From: Nostoc sp. B(2019)
GTDB lineage: Bacteria > Cyanobacteriota > Cyanobacteriia > Cyanobacteriales > Nostocaceae
Assembly (NCBI RefSeq): GCF_010091925.1
Contig: NZ_WVID01000011.1
Location: forward strand, 186,001-250,000
Direction: 5' to 3'
Length of the DNA stretch: 64,000 nucleotides
Both the position numbers and the translations under genes were made by a program. The notes under the pieces are model-generated. The model ran no database searches. It saw only the letters and a list, made by a program, of their open reading frames with translations, and was not told the DNA's origin. This document shows positions 17,774-26,386 of the stretch, piece after piece; position 1 is the first letter of the stretch, and every line of letters begins with the position of its first letter.

Positions 17774-17967
17774 GGTATTAAGACTTCCAATAAAGTTTAA
17801 TCTCGTCCCTGTGCCAAGTGTGGCATTACCTATTAAAAGGATGTTACTCCAGGAACTATTAATAGAAGTCTTCACACCTAGAATTGATTGTTTCGGAAAA
17901 GTTAGGATAAACCTTTTTTATTTATCGGGAATAAGTCAAAATTACTCCCACTTTGCCACTACTCCTG

Positions 17968-18546
17968 CTAAGGTCGGTTGATGCGATTGAGTAGCCAAAG
18001 TGACCCTACAAGACCTGCAAAATGCGCTGAGACAGTATTAGTGTTGGCTTGTACCACAAGCATATCTAGACCACTAATAATTCGGGTAGGGTCAAAAAAT
18101 TGGGTAGTTATGGCTTGGGGAGATATAGATCTTGCTACCAGCGTACCAACGATCGCCTGCGCCCCTAAAAGAGTTACTAACGTTCCTGCCAAATTCACCC
18201 ACAATCCTAAGCGTAATACTTGCACAGTCTCGCTTTTACGAGGTCGGTTACTGGGATTAGAGGATTGTAGTTGCCTGCCGATTCTAGTGTAACGATAAGC
18301 CAAATAAATACCTCCACCCAAAACAATCAATCCACAAACTGCTAAAAAGACACCAAAGCCAGTTCCAGGGTTATTACTAGGACTGCCAGCTCTTTGACTA
18401 AAGATGGCAAACAGCAGCACAATTATGCCAGAAACAACGCCTAGTACTAACTGAATCCAAAAGCTAATCCAACCTATAAGGCGAAAAGTTTGGGCAATTG
18501 CTCGGAGAGTAGAGGAAGAGGATGGAGCGTCGGGGGTTTGTGACAT
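17968..18546 (-). CDS. DUF3611 family membrane protein
   Basis: A 192-residue protein with four hydrophobic segments (about 23-45, 62-85, 117-138 and 165-185) and the opening LRAIAQTFRLIGWISFWIQL, characteristic of DUF3611, a family of cyanobacteria and plants. The loop after helix 2 carries the basic motif YRYTRIGRQL. Function unknown. It is a single gene followed by a repeat-rich spacer upstream. Confidence 0.8.
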   Translation of the reverse strand: MSQTPDAPSSSSTLRAIAQTFRLIGWISFWIQLVLGVVSGIIVLLFAIFSQRAGSPSNNPGTGFGVFLAVCGLIVLGGGIYLAYRYTRIGRQLQSSNPSNRPRKSETVQVLRLGLWVNLAGTLVTLLGAQAIVGTLVARSISPQAITTQFFDPTRIISGLDMLVVQANTNTVSAHFAGLVGSLWLLNRINRP

Positions 18547-18692
18547 AGCTGATCACCAAGATACTAGGCGCTTGATAAGTTTACTATCACACTTACCAGA
18601 TGAAACGAAAGGATCTCAAGTCTAAATTAGAAGTACTGAAGAACGGTTGGGTAGTAAAATCTGCATTGTGATGCTCCACCAACGCCTTTGTT

Positions 18693-18840
18693 TCTCTACG
18701 AGAAGCTGCGCCAACGGAACGCTAGGCGATCGCCTAGCGTTTCGTAGAGAAGGGAAAACGCCCGCCTTAGGATGCCTGTACCCCTACGCAAAAGCCAAGC
18801 TACGGATAGCGTCTGCTTTAAGAGAAGGGCTGTAGGGCGA
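18693..18840. repeat. Nested palindromic repeat cluster with a HIP1 core
   Basis: Positions 18718-18741 are a perfect 24-bp palindrome centred on GGCGATCGCC. It is nested in outer arms TCTCTACGA (18693-18701) and TCGTAGAGA (18742-18750). The following 90 bp carry AAGCTACGGATAGCGTC and similar pieces of the repeat family also seen at 45290-45330 and 54415-54690. Confidence 0.75.
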
Positions 18841-19250
18841 TCGATATAACTCAGCACTGTATCCTTCAGTACTAAATGCTCGCTTGAGTGTGTCCGCTAG
18901 CATAACGGTTATAACCAAGACATCTCGTTTGGCTTAATCTTTTAGAATCTACATTGGGAAAATCACTGTCAAAGAAAGTGTTTATTAAGTTTTACAGACA
19001 AAACGGCATTTTACCTGTAAAATTTCTTCGATAGCATCTTATGCTTAAGCAGTTCTAACCCGCTCGGCATCACTTAACACTAAGACTTTGGCTTCGCCAT
19101 TGTCTAAATTGCTCCTCACAACACCGTATCGAGCTTGGGCAGGGGTGTAATATATTGCACTCCTAAAACTCGCAAATTCTTACCACAACTTTACAGAGGC
19201 GTGGGTAATAATTTGTTGTTTACATTTTGGAAATCTAGCCCAAGTAGCAT

Positions 19251-19286
19251 TATATACTTACTCATTTTGTAGTAAAACTATATACT
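19251..19286 (+). promoter_or_regulatory. Paired TATATACT repeats upstream of padR, possible operator
   Basis: TATATACT occurs at 19251-19258 and 19279-19286, 28 bp apart, with TTACT and AGTAA inverted between them. They lie 57-92 bp before the padR start. PadR proteins commonly bind paired sites in their own promoter, so autoregulation is a reasonable guess from position and symmetry only. Confidence 0.4.
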
Positions 19287-19342
19287 GACTACAAGGATTG
19301 TAGACCTTACCCTAAGGCATTTTTTTTAGCCATTCACCAACC

Positions 19343-19690
19343 ATGAAACTTGAGGATATATATCAATTCTTTGAGAATCCTCCGCCAACTTACCTCTGTC
19401 AGGAACTAGCAGTTTGTTACATACTGTATGTTTTGCTACAAGGTGAATCCTACGGAACCGAGTTGATCCAGCGACTAGAAACTGAATATTCCACATATAG
19501 ACTTTCGGACACCGTGCTTTATAGTGCGATCAAATTTCTTGAAGACCAAAGGGCAATTACTGGATATTGGAAGAAACTCGAAGGGCGAGGACGCCCTAGG
19601 CGGATGTACCAAGTTTCTCCAGAATGGCAAGTTCAAGCACAGGATTTGGCTTTTCTTTGGCAAGATTACATAAACGGAAGGACAAATTAA
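19343..19690 (+). CDS. PadR family transcriptional regulator
   Basis: A 115-residue winged-helix protein. The PadR motif is clear: CYILYVLLQGESYGTELIQRL, followed by SDTVLYSAIKFLEDQRAI for the recognition region and GRGRPRRMYQVSPEW for the wing. It lacks the long C-terminal dimer helices of some PadR groups. The next gene, a b6f cofactor-assembly protein, starts 53 bp downstream, so co-transcription is possible. Effector unknown. Confidence 0.85.
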   Translation: MKLEDIYQFFENPPPTYLCQELAVCYILYVLLQGESYGTELIQRLETEYSTYRLSDTVLYSAIKFLEDQRAITGYWKKLEGRGRPRRMYQVSPEWQVQAQDLAFLWQDYINGRTN

Positions 19691-19743
19691 GGAATATATT
19701 GGTAATGAATAAGTCTCCTCCAGTCGCACAGTAACAAATAGTT

Positions 19744-20274
19744 ATGGATACTGCTATTCTGCCATCTACGTTGCTGCTAACGTTGTTGTTATCGGTTGGG
19801 CTGTTTTTCTTTATTCGTGCTTCGACCAAAGACCGTACACAAACAGTGCAACTGGTATCTGATAAAGACGAAGCTGCTTTAATGTCTCAATTAAAGGAGT
19901 ATTTCCGCTCAAGGTCTTATCGAGTAGCAGCGGTAGACCGAGAACAAAATCAAGTTACTTTTGAAGGGTTTGTTAGACCAAGCTGGTTCTTAGCTATATT
20001 TTTGACTGTGTTGGCATCTACTGGCTTTGTTTGCCTATCACTAGTTCTGTCCTTGCTTTTTCCTGGACTTAGCAAGCTTTCTCTCGCTATAGTGCTAGTG
20101 TCGCCTTTAAGTGGTATATTTTATTGGAAAAAAGCTGGAAGACTTGAGAAGGTGTCTCTCAAGGTGGAATCAACCCAAAGCGAACAACCCTCCCCAAGTA
20201 AGATAACTGTAGTTGCCCATCGAGATGAACTCTTTGAATTGCAGAGGAACCTACAGTTAAAGGCTGGTGAATAA
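19744..20274 (+). CDS. Cofactor assembly of complex C subunit B (CCB2/CCB4-like)
   Basis: A 176-residue thylakoid-type membrane protein with one N-terminal helix (about 5-25) and a helix pair (about 83-125) flanked by soluble parts. RASTKDRTQTVQL, VTFEGFVRPSWFLAIF and FYWKKAGR are the features I associate with the DUF2930/CCB2-CCB4 family. Those proteins attach heme ci covalently to cytochrome b6 during assembly of the b6f complex. petN, another b6f gene, lies 26 kb away. A terminator hairpin follows. Confidence 0.75.
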   Translation: MDTAILPSTLLLTLLLSVGLFFFIRASTKDRTQTVQLVSDKDEAALMSQLKEYFRSRSYRVAAVDREQNQVTFEGFVRPSWFLAIFLTVLASTGFVCLSLVLSLLFPGLSKLSLAIVLVSPLSGIFYWKKAGRLEKVSLKVESTQSEQPSPSKITVVAHRDELFELQRNLQLKAGE

Positions 20275-20380
20275 TTACTGGTTTTATTCACTATCCCCTA
20301 TCTTATGATATGCAAACTTCTGACTTACTCCTTTAGCAATGGACAGTAGGGAAGAGTAAATCACAACTAAATGCTTTGTC

Positions 20381-20415
20381 AATTTTCCCCACGACTTGCG
20401 TTGTGGGGAAAAATT
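20381..20415. terminator. Strong hairpin downstream of the CCB gene
   Basis: AATTTTCCCCAC (20381-20392) pairs with GTGGGGAAAAATT (20403-20415) around a 10-nt loop. The A/T-rich outer arms give U-tracts in both directions. It lies 107 bp after the stop. The rest of the 426-bp spacer holds no recognised gene. Confidence 0.65.
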
Positions 20416-20700
20416 ATTTGTTGACAGAGCGTATTTAACAATCTACCTGGATGCAAACGCAACTTCACTAGCGCTTGATATCCTCACTCCCTTCTGTATC
20501 ATCTGACTAGTAATAATCAATTCATGCAACCAACCTAGTGTGGTTTAAGACGAGTTGATTTCCCAAATACCTGGACTAGCCTCACTGGCAAATTCAGTTA
20601 CAAACTAAAAAAAAAAGAAACTTTTGCATAAACTGAGCAATTTTGCCAGTTAAATGATTATCAGAAGCCACATTTAATGTGTCAGATAAGCATTTATAGC

Positions 20701-21078
20701 TCACCTACTAGCCAAAGCAAGGGGTTCTTGACTAGATGAAGGTTCTAACACCTTCAGGCTAGGAAATAAGAAATGGTTTTCCTCTACGTATTGAGCACCA
20801 AACAGTCCCTTTTCTGCCCAGAAATAACGGTCTGTGGTGTGTTCGTTCCGCTTTACGAGTAGCAACGCCGGTGGCAAAATACCTTCAGCTTGAATGAATT
20901 TTCTCGCTGCTGTCACAGGTTTCTCTTCGCCGCTTTCGATGCTATATTGAGGCACATGTTCCAGAATTCGTCGTCCTTCTTGGCGACGACGACTTTTCCT
21001 TTTGCGTCTCCTTGCCAACCTATTGTCCTCCTCTTTCAAGCTATAGATTGTAGTGATAGCTACAAAATCCGTCGTCAT
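20701..21078 (-). CDS. DUF3155 family protein
   Basis: A 125-residue protein with a very basic segment RLARRRKRKSRRRQEGRRIL (about residues 20-39) followed by EHVPQYSIESGEEKPVTAARKFI, the hallmark of DUF3155, which is restricted to cyanobacteria. The basic patch suggests RNA or ribosome contact, but that is a guess. The Ala/Ser-rich C-terminus is variable. It is divergent from the histidine kinase gene. Confidence 0.8.
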   Translation of the reverse strand: MTTDFVAITTIYSLKEEDNRLARRRKRKSRRRQEGRRILEHVPQYSIESGEEKPVTAARKFIQAEGILPPALLLVKRNEHTTDRYFWAEKGLFGAQYVEENHFLFPSLKVLEPSSSQEPLALASR

Positions 21079-21299
21079 TATATAAGTTCTAGTTCAAAAT
21101 ATCAATAGTTATTAACCTTTTGATACAAGAAAAATAATCTCTTTTGAAGATATATAAATTAAAAGTAGCTAAGGATATAATCCCCTGGTACAAAGCATCA
21201 GTAAAAAGATTTAGTTAAGCTTTATTAAATGAGTGAGGGAAAACTAAGTGTTCTTTTTATCATCCCTCAAAGTCTGTAATTCTGAGCAAATGCTAAAAA

Positions 21300-22649
21300 A
21301 TGTTAATGTCTGCCAGTTCTGATTTTCTTGCTCTGTGCCGAGAGCAAATATCACTGCTCACCCAAGGGTTAGGAGCATCTTTGAGTGTTGTGTACTTAAC
21401 ACAAGAATTGGTAGAGTCGAGTTCAGGTGAGGCGAAACTAGTTCCTGTGATGGTTTACCCGGAGACAGCAGTGTTACGGCAAGGAGAGGAGACTGCTGAG
21501 TCAACAGTACGCAAGCAACTAAAACTAGGAAATGTGTTGGTATTACCCAATCATCAAGGAAGGTTGTTGTTAGCGGGGTCAGATCCCACCTCATCACGGG
21601 AGTATGAGACACCAGATGCTTCTCAACCTCATTTAAGGGAGGAATACTTGCTTGGTGGTAAGCAAATTGTTTTACCTCTGATCTATGAGGGTGTGATGAT
21701 GGGATTACTGGTGACAGGTAGGGAAGACCGCGTATGGAATGAACACGAGCAAAGTGAAATTCAACGGATAGCCCAAACGCTGGCGATCGCCTGTATTTTA
21801 GATCAGCGGCGAGCATGGTTGCAACAGGAGTTGTATGAACAACAAATTTTGCAAGAAAAACAGCGAGATTTGCTGGATAATCTATTACACCAGTTTCGCA
21901 ACCCCTTAACAGCGTTGCGAACTTTTGGCAAACTACTATTAAAGCGACTACGACCAGCAGATGCTAACCGGGATGTGGCAAATAGTATAGTTCGGGAAAG
22001 CGATCGCCTCGAAGAATTGCTGCAACAATTCGATAAAGTAATTGACTTGACAGAAGCAGATTTAGCACCCCTCTCACTTCCTGAACATGAAGTATTTGTA
22101 GAAGCAACTGTCCAAAAAGATGCCAAACCAGCGCTATTATTGCCGGGAACGGGAGACAAAGAAACTGATTGCTCGTTAGCAGAGATATTAAAACCATTAT
22201 TAGTATCAACCAAAGCAATAGCGCAGGAGCGAAATCTCAAACTAATAGCTGAAATTAAGCAAATGCCACTAGTACGCGCCAATGTCAAAGCGTTACAAGA
22301 GGTATTGAGCAATATCATTGATAATGCATTGAAATACACTCCCGCTGGTGGTAAAATTTTGATTCAAGCGGGGCAAAAAAAAGCTAACTTTCAAGGAATT
22401 GTCATCAGTGATAACGGGCCTGGCATTCCACCCGAAGATTTAGAGCATCTTGGAGAACGACATTACCGGGGTGTACAAGCGCAAACAGAAATTCCTGGTA
22501 CAGGTTTAGGGTTAGCGATCGCCAAACAATTAATAGAGCAAATGCAGGGCGAAATTGAAATTTTCAGCCCTGCTATTAACTCAGCAATCACTTCACCCGA
22601 TGCACCAGGAACTACATTTATTATTTGGTTGCCGGAAGTTAAAAGTTAG
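21300..22649 (+). CDS. hik2: GAF-domain sensor histidine kinase, Hik2 / chloroplast sensor kinase type
   Basis: A 449-residue soluble kinase. A GAF domain covers about residues 10-180. The phosphoacceptor helix DNLLHQFRNPLTALRTFGKL lies near 191-210, with the H box HQFRNPL. The ATPase domain has NIIDNALKYTP (N box), ISDNGPGIPPEDL and GTGLGLAIAKQL. The RNPLTALRTFGKLLLKRL wording matches what I recall of Hik2 and the plant chloroplast sensor kinase. In that family a conserved N-terminal cysteine has been linked to an iron-sulfur redox sensor; here the cysteine is in SDFLALCREQ near residue 14. No response regulator is adjacent. The ATG at 21300 and the ATG two codons later are both possible starts. 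Confidence 0.78.
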   Translation: MLMSASSDFLALCREQISLLTQGLGASLSVVYLTQELVESSSGEAKLVPVMVYPETAVLRQGEETAESTVRKQLKLGNVLVLPNHQGRLLLAGSDPTSSREYETPDASQPHLREEYLLGGKQIVLPLIYEGVMMGLLVTGREDRVWNEHEQSEIQRIAQTLAIACILDQRRAWLQQELYEQQILQEKQRDLLDNLLHQFRNPLTALRTFGKLLLKRLRPADANRDVANSIVRESDRLEELLQQFDKVIDLTEADLAPLSLPEHEVFVEATVQKDAKPALLLPGTGDKETDCSLAEILKPLLVSTKAIAQERNLKLIAEIKQMPLVRANVKALQEVLSNIIDNALKYTPAGGKILIQAGQKKANFQGIVISDNGPGIPPEDLEHLGERHYRGVQAQTEIPGTGLGLAIAKQLIEQMQGEIEIFSPAINSAITSPDAPGTTFIIWLPEVKS

Positions 22650-22662
22650 TTATTAGTCTTAA

Positions 22663-23904
22663 CTATCTGGCTGAAACCAGCAAATTTTGATTAATCGTCA
22701 TTTGTAGATCGGTATCTGGGTCAATTGCGATTAAATCAACACTATTTTTACCAAAGAACAGACCAATTAACGCACCTATACCAGCGCCACCCAAAACTTC
22801 TTCTGTGGCGATCGCGCGATCGCCAGTAACAGCAGATACCGCTGCTGCTGCTCCTGCACCCAATACAGTATTCTTCAGAATTGCACCAGTATTAGTACCT
22901 TTTTTGACTGTTTCAGTTTTGGTAATTACTTCGGAAGTAGCGTTAATTTGATACTCTTGACCTGTAGGCAAAACTAGTTTTTCAGCAACGAATTGAGAAC
23001 CGCCTTGAACTGGTTTAAGTTGACCAATCACCTGAGTACCAGCAGGAATCACCACACTTCCTTGTTGAGTAACTACATTTTGGTTTACTGTAAGTGTCAA
23101 AGGCGCTGTTTCATCTTTAGTGACAAGAATTTTTTCAGCCTTATCGTACTTCACAGGAATAGTAGTTCCTTGAGGAATAGTTACAGCTACCGGGGTTGGA
23201 GTAGTAGGCTGAGTAGCCACGATATAGGGTGAATTAATTGCTGAGACTTGATTAGAACTGACCAACGCTTGGTAGATAAAAGCAGCTACCTGTGCTCGCG
23301 TGGCGGTTGTAGTTGGATTTAAAAACTTCACATTAGGATAGTTGACTACAATTTGCTTCTCAGTCGCCGCAGCGATGGGGCGACGGGCATAGTCAGCAAT
23401 GCTAAAGGCATCGTTGAAGTATTGCAGAGTGCTTGCGGTATCACCGTTAGGAGTATATCCCAAACCGTTAGCCAGAGAAACCAAGACCTGCTGACGGGGA
23501 ATAGCCTCGTTAGGTCTGAAGAGATTGCCAGGATAACCTGACAAGAAACCGATGGTATAAGCTTGCCCAATTGCACTGGATGCCCAATAGTTGCTTGGCA
23601 CATCAGCAAAATTGATTCCTTGCCTTTGCTGTGCTTTTTGGAAAGCTTTGTTAACCATAGCGGCAAATTGAGCGCGTGTTACCGCTTGTTCTGGGCGGAA
23701 GCTACCATCAGGAAATCCGGCAATTACACCCCGCCCAGATAATTCTTGAATAAACTGTGCTGCCCAATAGTTAGATGAAACATCATAAAAAGTAGTTTGA
23801 GCCAAAGATGGTGCGGCTGTAATAAAGGGCGCTACAGTACCTACTGTAATGCTCAAAGCCATGAGTGCAGATGTTCCAGATTGCCAATTTTTTAAAGCAA
23901 ACAT
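22663..23904 (-). CDS. S-layer homology domain protein with glycine-rich C-terminal domain
   Basis: A 413-residue exported protein. A signal peptide (about 1-35, ending ...PSLAQ) is followed by three SLH repeats (about 38-95, 100-160 and 163-220), recognisable from YWAAQFIQELSGRGVIAGFP and RAQFAAMVNKAF. SLH domains anchor proteins to cell-wall polysaccharide. The C-terminal half (about 235-413) begins IPQGTTIPVKYDKAEKILV and ends in a glycine-rich segment like a glycine zipper (GAGIGALIGLFFG). The same C-terminal domain forms almost all of the next gene upstream (24294-25031), so the two are paralogues. Confidence 0.82.
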   Translation of the reverse strand: MFALKNWQSGTSALMALSITVGTVAPFITAAPSLAQTTFYDVSSNYWAAQFIQELSGRGVIAGFPDGSFRPEQAVTRAQFAAMVNKAFQKAQQRQGINFADVPSNYWASSAIGQAYTIGFLSGYPGNLFRPNEAIPRQQVLVSLANGLGYTPNGDTASTLQYFNDAFSIADYARRPIAAATEKQIVVNYPNVKFLNPTTTATRAQVAAFIYQALVSSNQVSAINSPYIVATQPTTPTPVAVTIPQGTTIPVKYDKAEKILVTKDETAPLTLTVNQNVVTQQGSVVIPAGTQVIGQLKPVQGGSQFVAEKLVLPTGQEYQINATSEVITKTETVKKGTNTGAILKNTVLGAGAAAAVSAVTGDRAIATEEVLGGAGIGALIGLFFGKNSVDLIAIDPDTDLQMTINQNLLVSAR

Positions 23905-24043
23905 TAGTTTGTTATTTCTCTACAATTATTTGTTCTTCTGTTAATTAACTAGACATTAATAAAAGTATGAAGTTCCTAACAGATTAAGCCTATTATTGGC
24001 TAATTTTAAAATTAAAAACATTGAATATCCTAATTAGACAATT

Positions 24044-24068
24044 AGAGACGTTGTATTGCAACGTCTCT
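24044..24068. repeat. Inverted repeat AGAGACGTTG...CAACGTCTCT
   Basis: Perfect 10-bp arms around a 5-nt loop lie downstream of the 24294-25031 gene on its strand. This sequence type is a common dispersed repeat in Nostoc genomes and could also end transcription. The rest of the 389-bp spacer contains two HIP1 sites and nothing else recognised. Confidence 0.6.
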
Positions 24069-24293
24069 TCAAAGACTATGGGTAACGTAAATTGTTTTAT
24101 TCCAAGCTTATTACTTTATATTTAACCAGACGAGACATTAATAAAATAGTTGCTTGAAAATGAATATGTTTTACTATTAAGTAGCATTTAAAAAGAATAA
24201 TTATTATCTAAAAATGAAGCGATCGCACACTCTAGTTGAAGTGGCGATCGCTATTCAGGGATAATTAAAGTCACGACTTAAAAAGAGTTAAGC

Positions 24294-25031
24294 TTAGTAG
24301 CGGTACGGTACTAAGTTCAAGTTAGAGTTCAGTGTTAGTCTCAAATCTTGTTCAGGTCTGAGGACAAAAACAGTTGCTTCTTTTTTCCGCAACAGCACAC
24401 TTGCGGCTGCACCCGCAGCACCACCAATAATAGGTTCCAATACCTCAATTCTGCGGTTGCCTGTAATTAAGGAAATGACACTAGCAGCACCAGCACCAAT
24501 AGCTGCATCAGTTAATATACTACCAGTATCAGATCCCTTGGAAATTTTTTCAGTTCTGGTATATGTCCTAGAAGTTGCATTAATCTGCTGACGTTGACCA
24601 GAGGAAAATACTAATTCTTGGGCTACAAATCGCACACCTTGTCTATTGTTATTATTGTTATAATCCCTATCTCTGTTGCTATCTCTGTTGTTATAATCCC
24701 TATCTCTGGGATAACTGTCCAGGTTTACAGGTTCTAGCCGTCCCACAACTTCAGTCCCAGCGGGAATTAATACATTTCTGTTCCTATCGATAATGTCATT
24801 TGCTATTTTCAGCGTTAGGGATAAACTTTCCCCAGGAGTAACAACAACTTTATCTTTTTCGTAGGTAACAGGAAAAGACACATTAGCAGGAATAGTAACT
24901 GTTCTAGATTGCCCAATATTGTATTGAGCATTAGCAGGAGCAAAAGCAATCATAGGGATAATAGCACTTGTGGCAATCGCCATTGTCATGAGTGCAGCGG
25001 TTCCAGATTTCCAGCGAAGAAGGTATGTCAT
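24294..25031 (-). CDS. Exported protein, paralogue of the SLH protein C-terminal domain
   Basis: A 245-residue protein with a signal peptide (about 1-36, ...APANAQ). One domain shares the pattern VSFPVTYEKDKVVVTPGESLSLTL ... VLIPAGTEVVGRLEP ... GQRQQINATS with the C-terminal half of the neighbouring SLH protein. A low-complexity insert of Asp, Arg and Asn repeats (YPRDRDYNNRDSNRDRDYNN, about residues 110-130) is present only here. A glycine/alanine-rich segment near residues 190-215 may be membrane-active. No SLH domains; function unknown. Confidence 0.75.
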   Translation of the reverse strand: MTYLLRWKSGTAALMTMAIATSAIIPMIAFAPANAQYNIGQSRTVTIPANVSFPVTYEKDKVVVTPGESLSLTLKIANDIIDRNRNVLIPAGTEVVGRLEPVNLDSYPRDRDYNNRDSNRDRDYNNNNNRQGVRFVAQELVFSSGQRQQINATSRTYTRTEKISKGSDTGSILTDAAIGAGAASVISLITGNRRIEVLEPIIGGAAGAAASVLLRKKEATVFVLRPEQDLRLTLNSNLNLVPYRY

Positions 25032-25118
25032 AAGAGGCTTTCCGTTAGTGCAAGTGATGTATTTAATGACGATGAGTCACTGAGATTGTTTCTGACTACT
25101 TTTGACCCTATCTATAGG

Positions 25119-25159
25119 CATATTCCGCAGGTAAAGGCACTTTGATGACGCGGAATATG
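25119..25159. repeat. Inverted repeat upstream of the 24294-25031 gene
   Basis: CATATTCCGC (25119-25128) and GCGGAATATG (25150-25159) are perfect 10-bp arms around 21 nt. They lie about 90-130 nt before the start at 25031 on the minus strand, so they may fold in the leader or mark an operator. The remaining spacer to 25417 shows nothing else. Confidence 0.45.
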
Positions 25160-25417
25160 TGCAATTGTTCCTTAAGATTTTTATCCTGCTAATGTGTCTA
25201 ACTAAACAGGGAATAAGACACTTGAATGATGCAGAGTTACTGTAATTCTTCCCCAATGTTGTTTCATTACTTACGTTCACATATTTATAGCCACTGAATA
25301 GAGGCGAATGGGCTGACTGTGAACTCTTAGTTATATTCTAGGTTTAATTGCTATGACTTGGGAAATACTTTCGTTTTCCTTTAGAATTGCTAAAGTCAAT
25401 TTATTGAATAACTATTA

Positions 25418-25597
25418 ATGGAACCGAGTGAAACACAATACTTGATTATCAACGCACTTACTACTCTAGATTTACTCGGTAATACATTCTATGATGAAGA
25501 AAGTGGCAATTGGTACATAAATAGCCCTAGCCCAATCTTGCCAATTGCTATGATTTTGCAAAATGGTGATATTGTTCCAACTACTTGGGACTTGTAA
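25418..25597 (+). CDS. Small hypothetical protein (59 aa), first of a coupled pair
   Basis: The frame starts ATG GAA CCG at 25418 and reads MEPSETQYLIINALTTLDLL, ending IVPTTWDL. It is acidic, without a signal or membrane segment. I recognise no family. The next small gene starts 2 bp after its stop, which argues that both are translated together. Confidence 0.5.
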   Translation: MEPSETQYLIINALTTLDLLGNTFYDEESGNWYINSPSPILPIAMILQNGDIVPTTWDL

Positions 25598-25599
25598 TT

Positions 25600-25854
25600 A
25601 TGGCCAATTGGACTGAAGAACAAAAACAAAAGTATGCTAGGTTCCAAGAAATTTTAGAAATTGGTAAACAGCGTTATATAGATGCTGGTGGTAATCCCGG
25701 AGGTTATCGAGCAGGTTTCAAGGGTCAGGATTACTTGACGGATGAAGAGAGGAAAGAAGCAACCAGAATAATGCGACAAATGTTTGGTATTTCTATCACA
25801 AATGGTTATGTCTATTGTCAAGGGCGTTCTTGGCAGTTACCTGATAATTCGTAA
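25600..25854 (+). CDS. Small hypothetical protein (84 aa), second of a coupled pair
   Basis: It starts MANWTEEQKQKYARFQEILE at the ATG at 25600; an upstream TTG at 25585 is less likely because it overlaps the preceding gene. The protein is charged and mostly helical with a GGNPGGYRAGFKGQDYLTDE turn. No family recognised. Tight spacing to the 59-residue gene suggests a two-gene unit that could be tested as a toxin-antitoxin or an immunity pair. Confidence 0.6.
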   Translation: MANWTEEQKQKYARFQEILEIGKQRYIDAGGNPGGYRAGFKGQDYLTDEERKEATRIMRQMFGISITNGYVYCQGRSWQLPDNS

Positions 25855-26386
25855 TGGGCTGCGCTCTAAGCGTAGCTATGCCGGAGGCTTTACGTAATTC
25901 ATAATTAAGTTTTGTAACGGAGATTTAGCGCAAAGTTGGAGCGCCGATTTCCGGCAATCTGAACTTTGTAAGAGAGACTCCGCCAGCGCGGGTTTTAATG
26001 TTTTACGACTATCCACAAAAAGCGATGTCTACTCTTATCAGATAGTCATGGCGAAGAGAATTTCTGGCTACCCCTCTTCTGGAAAGTAGCAGAACCCGCT
26101 AGAAGTCGAGTAAAAATCATCTCTCTCAATCCTGAGAACAACTCTTGTTAGCTTGTTTTATTCTCGCTCAACAAGGATAAATAAGCGGAAGCCTCTAGGT
26201 GAGTTTAATTTTTCTCTGAAGATAGCAAAAATTATTCACGCAACAAGGAAAAAGCAGTCATCTTATTGTTAATTTTTGTAAAATTGAAGTCTTCAACACT
26301 AGAAACCTGATATTTAGATAGCTAAACTAACAAACAGTGCATCTGTACTCTTAATTATTAAAAGTAGATGTGGCGCTATAGCCTGA
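25855..26386. other. Intergenic 532 bp with dispersed repeats
   Basis: The first 130 bp hold repeat pieces (GGGCTGCGCTCTAAGCGTAG and the palindromic 47-bp repeat at 25930-25976). The remaining 400 bp upstream of the sbcC-like gene are AT-rich and contain no recognised feature. Confidence 0.5.
25930..25976. repeat. Palindromic dispersed repeat, copy 3 (47 bp)
   Basis: It matches copy 1 at 8924-8970 in length and outer sequence (GCAAAGT...GAACTTTGTAAGAGAG). The inner stem has drifted to GCCGATTTCCGGC, which still pairs. Confidence 0.65.

Larger units (their letters stand above)
18547..19342. other. Intergenic 796 bp: dispersed repeats and the padR control region
   Basis: The first half holds a palindromic repeat cluster (18693-18840). 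The second half is AT-rich and ends in the padR promoter region. Around 19045-19156 the minus strand reads a short peptide-like stretch ending SDAERVRTA without a start; I do not count it as a gene. Confidence 0.5.

Noticed and set aside
19045-19160. Peptide-like stretch ending SDAERVRTA on the minus strand
   Set aside because: No start codon, under 40 codons and no family recognised; may be an old coding remnant but unsupported.
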